Of a DNA stretch of 6,952 nt, positions 1 to 5,425 are shown piece after piece. The notes under the pieces were generated by a model. It saw nothing but the letters and a program-made list of their open reading frames with translations. It did no database searches and had not been told where the DNA came from. The stretch covers positions 1-6,952 of the forward strand of contig JALNZI010000073.1 of the NCBI GenBank assembly GCA_023229385.1, given 5' to 3'. The translations under genes were made by a program, and so were the position numbers. This stretch comes from Candidatus Omnitrophota bacterium (lineage in GTDB: Bacteria; Omnitrophota; Gorgyraeia; Gygaellales; Profunditerraquicolaceae). Position 1 is the first letter of the stretch. Each line of letters opens with the position of its first letter.

Positions 1-900
1 GGCGGCCATTGGAGAGCGGTTGCCGGTACGGCAAAGCACTATATAAGTCTTGGCCTCCTGGTTTAACTCATTAATTTTTGCCGCCAGCATATCAATAGGC
101 AGATTAAGGGAATCTTTAATATGCTCCTGGCTGAACTCCAAAACAGAACGCACATCTAAGAACTTTATCTGCGGATCCTTACTGCTTAAGGCTGCCGCAT
201 CCTTAGGCGAAATCATCTCCAAAGATAAGGCTTCTCCTTTACGGTTAACCCGGATAATGTTATCGATATTAAAAGGCTTCTGGAGTATCTTGGAACGCAT
301 ATCTCCGATAAACCTATCCCTTGATTCTTCTTTCAAGAAAGGGTTAGCTCCTTTCTCGATTGCTATAGTTGAGGATTTCTTTTCATGGTAATCATGCCCC
401 GGAAAGACAACCGTATTACCGGGCAGAACTTTTAGTTTCTGCAAAGTATCAAACATTAACTCAGGGGAACCATTCTGAAAATCCGACCTGCCTACACTAC
501 CGATTAAAAGCACGTCTGCGGTAAAAACCATACCTTGAGCATACAAGTTTATTGTATCATCCGTATGCCCGGGCGCATAAATAACTTTTAGCTTTTCCTG
601 CCCGAGGCTTATCTCATCACCATCCTTGACTCTGCGGGTAGCAACTTCGGAAACTGCCTTTTCATGCATAATAACCGGAGCCTTGAACTTATTCTTTAAT
701 ACCGCAGCCAACGAAAAATGATCCGCGTGGGTATGCGTATCTATTATAACCTTAAGCTCCAGGTGTTTTTTACCCAAGTACTTCTTATATTCCTGCCTTA
801 AACTTATATGAGGGTCAATAATCAATGCGTCAGCCCGCGAACTCAAGATATATGAATAGCAGCTCCCGGTTTTAAACTGTTTTACAATTAAGGTATGCAT
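1..900 (-). CDS. Persulfide dioxygenase (ETHE1-like metallo-beta-lactamase fold) fused to a rhodanese domain, 3' end cut off
   Basis: Three hundred codons are visible from ATG to the window edge with no stop, so the C-terminus is missing. Residues 1 to about 200 are a metallo-beta-lactamase fold: THTHADH carries H56, H58, D60 and H61, APGHT gives H111, FTAD gives D129 and FPGHDYH gives H169. The stretch after D129 (GRSDFQNGS) resembles ETHE1-type persulfide dioxygenases, where the first His, H111 and D129 equivalents hold a single iron. From about residue 222 a rhodanese domain begins (LDVR at 248-251) and reaches its catalytic loop CRTGNRS, with Cys290 at bases 31-33. Known family chemistry: a glutathione or other thiol persulfide plus O2 gives sulfite, and the rhodanese moves sulfane sulfur between sulfite/thiosulfate and thiols. 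Likely cytoplasmic. It lies 19 nt after a TauE/SafE permease gene, fitting sulfite production and export. A further C-terminal domain cannot be excluded. The thiol used in this host is unknown. Confidence 0.9.
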   Translation of the reverse strand, partial: MHTLIVKQFKTGSCYSYILSSRADALIIDPHISLRQEYKKYLGKKHLELKVIIDTHTHADHFSLAAVLKNKFKAPVIMHEKAVSEVATRRVKDGDEISLGQEKLKVIYAPGHTDDTINLYAQGMVFTADVLLIGSVGRSDFQNGSPELMFDTLQKLKVLPGNTVVFPGHDYHEKKSSTIAIEKGANPFLKEESRDRFIGDMRSKILQKPFNIDNIIRVNRKGEALSLEMISPKDAAALSSKDPQIKFLDVRSVLEFSQEHIKDSLNLPIDMLAAKINELNQEAKTYIVLCRTGNRSPMAA

Positions 901-903
901 AAA

Positions 904-911
904 CACCTCCT
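904..911 (-). promoter_or_regulatory. Ribosome binding site of the persulfide dioxygenase-rhodanese gene
   Basis: On the minus strand this reads AGGAGGTG, a near-perfect anti-16S match just upstream of ATG at 900. It sits in the 19-nt gap after the permease stop codon and fixes the start of the fusion gene. Confidence 0.75.
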
Positions 912-919
912 TGCTAATT

Positions 920-1282
920 TTACAATTTTCCGAAAAACATACGCAGGGAAATAAGGAACAGGGAAAGGGCGAAGATTTTTCTTATCAGGGGTTCCGGCAA
1001 ATTCTGCACTAAACCAGCCCCCATAAACCCTCCTATGAAAAAACCTAAACAAATAAAACCCGCCATACCTAATTTTACATTACCGGCTTGATAATAACGC
1101 AGTGCGGCAAGAAGCCCTATCGGAGGGATCATCAGTGCAAGTGTAGTACCTTGAGCCTGAAGCTGGGTGAGACCGAATATAAAAACCAGCGCCGGAATTA
1201 AAATTACCCCGCCTCCAATACCAAGCATTCCGCTCAAAACTCCAGCAACAACCCCCAAAATAACATATAAAACCTGATTCAT
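920..1282 (-). CDS. Half-length TauE/SafE family permease, probable sulfite/anion exporter subunit
   Basis: The 120-residue protein opens with the typical TauE/SafE signature: AGVLSGMLGIGGG at residues 13-25, then Pro30. Hydrophobic segments are seen at about 4-38 (probably two short helices or a re-entrant pair), 46-64, 72-92 and 101-117. Full family members are about 250 residues with two such repeats; this one has a single repeat and ends cleanly, so it would have to work as a dimer or oligomer in the inner membrane. Half-size members of this family are known, so this need not be a broken gene. Family members are linked to export of sulfite and organosulfur anions, though many are unassigned. 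The next gene, 19 nt downstream, encodes a sulfite-forming persulfide dioxygenase-rhodanese, which supports a sulfite role here. The start is set by GGGGGAGGA five bases before ATG (1288-1296). Substrate assignment is inference from context. Confidence 0.85.
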   Translation of the reverse strand: MNQVLYVILGVVAGVLSGMLGIGGGVILIPALVFIFGLTQLQAQGTTLALMIPPIGLLAALRYYQAGNVKLGMAGFICLGFFIGGFMGAGLVQNLPEPLIRKIFALSLFLISLRMFFGKL

Positions 1283-1300
1283 AAATATCCTCCCCCGGTT

Positions 1301-1681
1301 TTATTTACTTGTATGATTTTGAGTACGCTTACGCTGTTCGATCTCAATATGCAGCTGTTTACTGATTATTCTTTCTGTCTCCGCTTTTGTATTGGCAATC
1401 CTGATAAGCTCTTCCTGAACCCTTATGCGTTCAGCGGTTTCTCTTTTTGTTTCCTGCCATCTGCGCCAGGAAAAAATAGCAAAGCTAATACTTAAAGTTA
1501 AAAGCCCGACAATGATCTCGTCAACATAAACTATTGAATCGGGATTTTGCTTAATCAAATTCAATATAAATACAAAAACATCGAAAAATAAAGAAAGAGT
1601 TAATACGAGGATAAAGAATACAGCGATTATAATTAAATCTTTAACTGCCCTTGAAAGCTGTACTAAACGGTTTTTATTCAT
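1301..1681 (-). CDS. Small membrane protein with two transmembrane helices and a cytoplasmic coiled coil
   Basis: I do not recognise a named family for this 126-residue protein. A basic N-terminus is followed by a long hydrophobic stretch at about 15-43 and a second at about 55-71, separated by a short acidic loop (QNPDSIVYVDE). The remainder, about 73-121, is highly charged and heptad-like, so probably a coiled coil; the WRRW at 72-75 and positive charge after helix 2 place it in the cytoplasm. The layout of two helices plus a linker ending in EQRKRTQ looks like the front end of sensor kinases or diguanylate cyclases just before their PAS or catalytic domain, but the protein stops there. It could be a trimmed sensor or an adaptor that pairs with another protein. 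Gaps of 15 nt upstream and 18 nt downstream place it in the operon. Its ribosome site is weak, hinting at coupled translation from the gene before. Confidence 0.7.
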   Translation of the reverse strand: MNKNRLVQLSRAVKDLIIIAVFFILVLTLSLFFDVFVFILNLIKQNPDSIVYVDEIIVGLLTLSISFAIFSWRRWQETKRETAERIRVQEELIRIANTKAETERIISKQLHIEIEQRKRTQNHTSK

Positions 1682-1696
1682 GGCTTAAACCATCGT

Positions 1697-2062
1697 TTAC
1701 TCTTGAGTTTTTTGCAAACTTTGGATAGCGTATTCTGGTTCCATAATCAGTTTACTGTAAGAAGGAATAAAAAAGGTTAATGTATCATAAATTCCGGATA
1801 GAGCCCTGAATACAGATGCAAAGACCCCTTCGGCAGCTCCGATGAAAAACCCGAAGATTTCTCCCTTTTCATCCGCGACGCTGATCATGCTTGCGGGTAA
1901 TTCAAGCGGACAGGTGCAGACATTTATCAGCCCTCTCTCTAATTTATGCAAAGGCGTGCTTCCCCACCTCAGATCCTCATCTCCAATTTCAGCTCTTATA
2001 TCTGCTGTAAAATAAGATAAAATGGCCGCGGTCAAAAACAATATTAACAAAAGAATCCTCAT
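1697..2062 (-). CDS. Exosortase system-associated protein, TIGR04073 family (secreted)
   Basis: The 121-residue protein starts with a signal peptide: MRILLLILFLTAAILSYF followed by a likely cut after about residue 24 (TADIRA). The mature part shows the pattern I associate with TIGR04073: a KLERGLINV segment (40-48), LELP (53-56), a Gly/Ala-rich helix at about 67-88 (FFIGAAEGVFASVFRALSG), then IYDTLTFFIP (91-100) and MEPEY (107-111) near the end. The family is named for co-occurrence with exosortase/PEP-CTERM systems; its biochemical role is unknown. No exosortase or PEP-CTERM substrate lies in this window. A Cys-Thr-Cys at 49-51 is a possible metal or disulfide site, although I do not recall it as a family hallmark. 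It is probably periplasmic or membrane-associated. It sits in the middle of the operon, 30 nt after the DUF2934 gene and 15 nt before a small membrane protein, its likeliest partner. The start has AAGGGGGGAG just upstream. Confidence 0.75.
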   Translation of the reverse strand: MRILLLILFLTAAILSYFTADIRAEIGDEDLRWGSTPLHKLERGLINVCTCPLELPASMISVADEKGEIFGFFIGAAEGVFASVFRALSGIYDTLTFFIPSYSKLIMEPEYAIQSLQKTQE

Positions 2063-2092
2063 GCTCCCCCCTTCTTAAAACAAAAATCTTGC

Positions 2093-2281
2093 TTAGAAAA
2101 TATTCCTGCTTAGCTCAGCTTTTATCTGCCTCTCCGCTTCAAACCAATCAGCCCAATCATTTCCCGGGATACAGCCTCTTTTTTCATACAATTCCTGAGC
2201 CCGCCTGCGGATTTTATCGGTAATACTTTCCCCAAAAAGAAGCGCTGAACCTTTATTCTTATTTTTCCCCTTAGTTGCCAT
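2093..2281 (-). CDS. DUF2934 family mini-protein
   Basis: This 62-residue protein has a Lys/Asn-rich basic N-terminus (KGKNKNKGS) followed by the compact DUF2934 motif at about 22-52: KIRRRAQELYEKRG, then CIPGNDWADWFEAERQI. The pattern 'helix with RAxELY, RG, PG.D..DW..AER' is what defines that family, whose function is not known; members are usually this short and often occur as stand-alone genes or tails. The reading frame stays open further upstream to 2428, and another ATG at 2311 overlaps the aldolase stop, but the strong AAGGAGGG at 2289-2296, seven bases before the ATG at 2281, makes the short form the likely product. It follows the KDPG-type aldolase by 22 nt. The basic tail suggests nucleic acid or acidic-protein binding, which is inference only. 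Confidence 0.8.
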   Translation of the reverse strand: MATKGKNKNKGSALLFGESITDKIRRRAQELYEKRGCIPGNDWADWFEAERQIKAELSRNIF

Positions 2282-2288
2282 AATTTTG

Positions 2289-2296
2289 CCCTCCTT
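2289..2296 (-). promoter_or_regulatory. Ribosome binding site that sets the DUF2934 gene start
   Basis: Reads AAGGAGGG on the minus strand with a seven-base spacer to ATG at 2281. It decides against the longer open frame, which runs into the aldolase gene. Confidence 0.75.
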
Positions 2297-2303
2297 TTTA
2301 TTC

Positions 2304-2927
2304 TTATTCATTCCAGGCGTCAATAAATCTTTTGACCGCATGATTAATTGATTTAAAATCTTTTTTTTCCAGCCAGTCTTTTCTAAAAACACTGGAGCCG
2401 AAGGATACAGCGCTGGCGCCGCTGGCAAAATAATCCTTTAAATTATCAGGAGTAACCCCGCTGCAAGCTAAAAGCTCTATATTATTAAAAGGCCCTTTAA
2501 GTTCCCGGAAATATTCCGGCCCGAAGAACTTTGCCGGAAAAACCTTAACCATTGTCGCCCCCGCCTCGTAAGCCTTATAAACCTCCCCAGGAGTAAATGC
2601 TCCCGGAAATACAGGTATTTTATTCTTCACGCAGTATTCCACAATATCCTGAATCAATACCGGCATAACAATAAAACCAGCACCGCTTTGAGTGGCTGTT
2701 TTTAAATCCTGCATTGAAAGTACTGTGCCTGCCCCTAAATCCAGACGGCTTCCGCAAATATCTTTAGCCCTGCGGATTAACTCCGGTGCATCCTCAGTAT
2801 TCATGGTTATTTCCAAAGTCTCAAGTCCTGCGGAAATAACCGTCTCAAGCAACGGCTCTAAAATATCAGCCTCAATCCCGCGCAAGATACCCAGTATGGG
2901 TTTTTTCTTAAAAACAGCTACATCCAT
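2304..2927 (-). CDS. eda: KDPG/KHG-type class I aldolase (2-keto-3-deoxy-6-phosphogluconate / 4-hydroxy-2-oxoglutarate aldolase family)
   Basis: The 207-residue length is normal for this single-domain TIM-barrel family. Visible landmarks: ILRG at 14-17, LEITMNT at 38-44 with catalytic-type Glu39, GAGTVLS at 65-71, MPV at 88-90, and the Schiff-base lysine Lys128 in MVKVFPAKFFGP. Two sites differ from E. coli Eda as I remember it: the Arg of LEVTLRT is Asn43 here, and the phosphate-loop TGG is CSG (155-157, followed by VTPDN). Such changes occur in relatives acting on KDPGal or other 2-oxo acids, so family is firm but substrate is open. Known chemistry is reversible cleavage of a 4-hydroxy-2-oxo acid to pyruvate plus an aldehyde, in the cytoplasm. 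Its ATG touches the stop codon of the DRE-TIM aldolase gene, giving strong translational coupling. No Entner-Doudoroff dehydratase is present in the window. Confidence 0.88.
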   Translation of the reverse strand: MDVAVFKKKPILGILRGIEADILEPLLETVISAGLETLEITMNTEDAPELIRRAKDICGSRLDLGAGTVLSMQDLKTATQSGAGFIVMPVLIQDIVEYCVKNKIPVFPGAFTPGEVYKAYEAGATMVKVFPAKFFGPEYFRELKGPFNNIELLACSGVTPDNLKDYFASGASAVSFGSSVFRKDWLEKKDFKSINHAVKRFIDAWNE

Positions 2928-3878
2928 TTATTCCTCTACTTCCCCAATCAGACCTTCATAATACTCGCGGTAATTTTCTTTTTTATCACTTTCCCGCAAA
3001 GCAATCGCTGTGCGCGGATGTTCATCAAGAATCCCGGTTATCGCGTAAGGAATAAAATAACCCCATTCTATCTTCTTTTGCAAGGGAATAAATTCTTTGG
3101 AGATAACATCCAGGATCGGCCGGATATCATATTTAGGATTCTTTAAAAATCCCAATATCAATTCAGTAGGGCAATTTCCCGCAGCCCTGCCTAAACCAAA
3201 AATAGACCCATCCACGTAATTAGCATTATGAATGATCGCCTCAATAGTATTGCCAAAGGCAAGCTGCTGGTTATTGTGCGCATGCATACCAACCTCTTTA
3301 GCCTTAAGTATACTTTTAGCCTTTTTAACCAGAAACTCAGTTGTCTCCTGGTATAGAGAACCAAAGCTGTCCACTATATATATAATCTGCGCCTTAGACT
3401 CTTTATCTAACTGATGCAGACATTCGGTAAGTTCATTATCCAAAGCCCGGGATATCGCCATAATATTTACCGTGGTTTCATACCCTTTATCGGCAAAATG
3501 ATTTACCAGATATATCGCCTTATCCACATCTTTAACATAAGTAGCAACCCTGATCATATCCACAGGGCTGTCTTTTTTCGGCAGGACATCATCCACATCC
3601 ACCCTGTCCACATCAACCATAACCGAAATCTTGGTCTGGGATTGAACCCCTTCAGTTACCTTTCTTATGTCTTCATCATCGCAGAATTTCCACTTGCCAA
3701 ACTCTTTAGGATTAAAAAGCCGTTTGGAATTTTTATAACCAATCTCCATATAATCTATACCTGCTTCTGAGATAGCCTTATAAACCTCGCGCACAAAACG
3801 AAGATCAAAATCGTGCTTATTCATCAGGCCGCCATCCCTTATTGTGCAATCCAAAACTTTTATCTTTTCCCTGAACAT
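2928..3878 (-). CDS. DRE-TIM metallolyase family aldolase (HMG-CoA lyase-like / 4-hydroxy-2-oxovalerate aldolase-like)
   Basis: Counting from ATG at 3878 the protein has 316 residues. The N-terminal LDCTIRDGG (residues 9-17) carries the Arg14-Asp15 of the DRE-TIM superfamily, MHAHNNQ at 198-204 supplies the metal-binding HxH, VDSFG at 169-173 is a strand-loop of the barrel, and GLGRAAGNCPTE at 228-239 matches the glycine-rich loop of 4-hydroxy-2-oxovalerate aldolases. No C-terminal regulatory (LeuA dimer) domain and no DmpG communication domain is evident, so it is closest to the stand-alone 'aldolase catalytic domain' proteins. The reaction is probably divalent-metal-dependent aldol cleavage or condensation involving pyruvate or a related enolate; the substrate is unknown. 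A TTG at 3881 could extend it by one codon, but AGGAGGAG at 3882-3889 abuts that TTG and favours ATG. It is followed with no spacer by a KDPG-type aldolase and preceded 23 nt away by a PilZ gene. Confidence 0.85.
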   Translation of the reverse strand: MFREKIKVLDCTIRDGGLMNKHDFDLRFVREVYKAISEAGIDYMEIGYKNSKRLFNPKEFGKWKFCDDEDIRKVTEGVQSQTKISVMVDVDRVDVDDVLPKKDSPVDMIRVATYVKDVDKAIYLVNHFADKGYETTVNIMAISRALDNELTECLHQLDKESKAQIIYIVDSFGSLYQETTEFLVKKAKSILKAKEVGMHAHNNQQLAFGNTIEAIIHNANYVDGSIFGLGRAAGNCPTELILGFLKNPKYDIRPILDVISKEFIPLQKKIEWGYFIPYAITGILDEHPRTAIALRESDKKENYREYYEGLIGEVEE

Positions 3879-3881
3879 CAA

Positions 3882-3889
3882 CTCCTCCT
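3882..3889 (-). promoter_or_regulatory. Ribosome binding site of the DRE-TIM aldolase gene
   Basis: Reads AGGAGGAG on the minus strand, immediately before TTG (3881) and three bases before ATG (3878). The short distance rules out TTG as the main start. Confidence 0.7.
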
Positions 3890-3901
3890 ATTTTTCATAA
3901 C

Positions 3902-4306
3902 TTAACCGGGAGAAACTTTATTGCCGATAACAAAGTTGCTTATCGCAATCCTGTCCTCTTCAGAAATCTTATTAAAACGTATACCTATCCTATGGCTTTC
4001 ATCAGGCAGGCGGACATTAGAAACCACCTCTCCGCCAATCTTCATAAATTTCCAACGATCATCTCCGCTTAAACGCATATTTATAAGGTTAAACTTAATA
4101 TAAAGGTGCGCTCCCTTGGGAATATCGTAATTTGTTACAATCGCCATGCCTAAATCGCTTAAATTTACCATTATAGTCTCAAGATTATCCGCTTGCCCCA
4201 TGCTGATATGCAAGGTATAAGATTTCTCTATGCTATAAGTAAGCGTAAATGCAGCGTCTACGCGTTCAGATTTTCTACGTTCTTTCCCGCTAAGCTCATC
4301 TTCCAT
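3902..4306 (-). CDS. PilZ domain protein, probable c-di-GMP receptor
   Basis: The 134-residue protein is a stand-alone PilZ domain. Both c-di-GMP binding signatures are present: RxxxR as RKSER (Arg11, Arg15) in a basic N-terminal arm, and the (D/N)xSxxG motif as NLSDLG (Asn48, Ser50, Gly53). A late strand RIGIRF at 107-112 fits the end of the barrel, followed by a C-terminal helix (EEDRIAISNFVIG). The region between the two motifs (22-45, YSIEKSYTLHISMGQADNLE) is a little longer than in minimal PilZ domains. It has no signal peptide or membrane segment, so it acts in the cytoplasm by binding partners. It is the first gene behind a clear extended -10 promoter and is followed 23 nt later by the DRE-TIM aldolase gene. 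GAGG five bases upstream of ATG is a modest ribosome site. The target process (motility, exopolysaccharide, secretion) cannot be told from the sequence. Confidence 0.88.
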   Translation of the reverse strand: MEDELSGKERRKSERVDAAFTLTYSIEKSYTLHISMGQADNLETIMVNLSDLGMAIVTNYDIPKGAHLYIKFNLINMRLSGDDRWKFMKIGGEVVSNVRLPDESHRIGIRFNKISEEDRIAISNFVIGNKVSPG

Positions 4307-4339
4307 AGTGGCCTCATTCTAAAATCAGTCTAAGCTTTT

Positions 4340-4348
4340 ATTATACCA
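4340..4348 (-). promoter_or_regulatory. Extended -10 promoter upstream of the PilZ-to-persulfide-dioxygenase gene cluster
   Basis: Minus strand reads TGGTATAAT, a perfect TGnTATAAT extended -10, placing the start of transcription near 4333 and leaving a leader of about 27 nt before the PilZ ATG. No good -35 hexamer is seen at 16-18 nt (the best is TAGAAT), as is usual for extended -10 promoters. The -35 region lies inside the last codons of the DUF362 gene. Confidence 0.6.
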
Positions 4349-4357
4349 CGTCCAGTA

Positions 4358-5425
4358 TTATAATTCTACCAGCTCGTAATCCAGGTTGCCCAACCCTATT
4401 TCCTGGGCATATTCCAGCTGCCTTAACCCATCCTGATCAGGATGGACAGCTTTAAAGATATCTTTACCACAAACCTTATTTACCAAATCCAGGCTTGCCT
4501 TATCTATGCTGACCAGGTCATTTGACGCCAATATCCCGACATCCGGGGCAATTCGCGGATTCTCCAGCCCCCAACAATCACATTCCTTATTGATTTTAAC
4601 GGCAAAGTTTATAAATCCGCTTTTGTTTTTCCTGCCCTTCATTATTGCCAAGGCGTACTCAGCCATTTTATACTGAACCTTGCCCCCAGCATTAAAATCA
4701 ATGAACATGGCCAGAGTAGGGCAGACAGCAAGACAACTGGCGCAGCCGATACATTTCAGGTTATCCACTACTGATTTTTTATTTTTAATGACGATTGCTG
4801 AAGCCGGGCAGATCTTTGCGCATTTCCCGCAGCCGATACACCGCTCAGAATAAACAACCGGAGCAGCATCACAATGCTGGGCAAGCTTACCCTCTCGCGT
4901 AGCGCAACCCATACCGATATTCTTTAGCGCTCCGCCGAAACCTGTCAGGATATGTCCTTTAAAATGGCTGACCACAATTAAGTCTTCAGTGTCGACAAAA
5001 ACCCGGGCCACCTTGGCTTCCTTAATAAACTTTTGATTGATCCTTATGGAAATTACATTTTCCTTCTTTGTGTCATCCGGGATAACCAGATTAACCCCAG
5101 TTACCTTTTTTGTAAACCCATGCTCATAGGCTAATTTCAAATGGTCTGCGGAATTTAGGCGCCGGCCGCGATAAAGAGTATTTGCATCTGATAAAAAAGC
5201 GCTGCCCCCGTTTCCAGTAATCTCATCGCAAATCACGCGCAAATGTTCAGGATTTACAAACCCGGTATTACCCTCTTCGCCAAAATGGAGTTTAACGGCA
5301 ACCTTATTCCCCTTGGTAATAAAATCCAGGACATTGCTTTTATCCAGCAGGCTCTTAAGTTTCTCGTTAATAACCGCAGTACTGTCAGAGCCTTTTGTAG
5401 GAATAAAATAAACCTTACTTTTCAT
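4358..5425 (-). CDS. DUF362 domain iron-sulfur protein with two [4Fe-4S] ferredoxin motifs
   Basis: The 355-residue protein has a DUF362 region in the first 190 residues (KLHFGEEGNTGFV at 46-57, SHFKGHILTGFGGALKNIGMG at about 153-173, AQH at 182-184) into which a bacterial two-cluster ferredoxin domain follows: CIGCGKCAKICP (Cys196, 199, 202, 206) and CIGCASCLAVCP (Cys225, 228, 231, 235). The C-terminal part (about 245-355) resumes the DUF362 fold with IAPDVGILASNDLVSIDKA. Proteins of this layout are common in anaerobes and presumably move electrons in the cytoplasm, but no reaction is established. Cys174 and Cys185 flank the conserved GMGCATREGK segment and may bind something else. Its ATG lies inside the end of the metallopeptidase gene, 11 nt overlap, with AAGGAGAG seven bases upstream (5433-5440), so the two are translationally coupled. 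No terminator hairpin is visible after its stop. Confidence 0.88.
   Translation of the reverse strand: MKSKVYFIPTKGSDSTAVINEKLKSLLDKSNVLDFITKGNKVAVKLHFGEEGNTGFVNPEHLRVICDEITGNGGSAFLSDANTLYRGRRLNSADHLKLAYEHGFTKKVTGVNLVIPDDTKKENVISIRINQKFIKEAKVARVFVDTEDLIVVSHFKGHILTGFGGALKNIGMGCATREGKLAQHCDAAPVVYSERCIGCGKCAKICPASAIVIKNKKSVVDNLKCIGCASCLAVCPTLAMFIDFNAGGKVQYKMAEYALAIMKGRKNKSGFINFAVKINKECDCWGLENPRIAPDVGILASNDLVSIDKASLDLVNKVCGKDIFKAVHPDQDGLRQLEYAQEIGLGNLDYELVEL

Noticed and set aside
50..391. Plus-strand open frame
   Set aside because: It lies opposite the persulfide dioxygenase-rhodanese gene, has no family resemblance and no ribosome site; a shadow of the real gene.
1301..1681. Broken sensor kinase with a frameshifted output domain
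   Set aside because: The next gene starts 18 nt after the stop with its own ribosome site, so there is no room for a remnant of a kinase or cyclase domain.
2282..2428. Upstream extension of the DUF2934 gene into the aldolase gene
   Set aside because: The extension overlaps the aldolase in another frame, shows no domain and ignores the strong ribosome site at 2289-2296.
3879..3881. TTG start for the DRE-TIM aldolase
   Set aside because: The ribosome site abuts this codon, leaving no spacer; ATG at 3878 is better placed.
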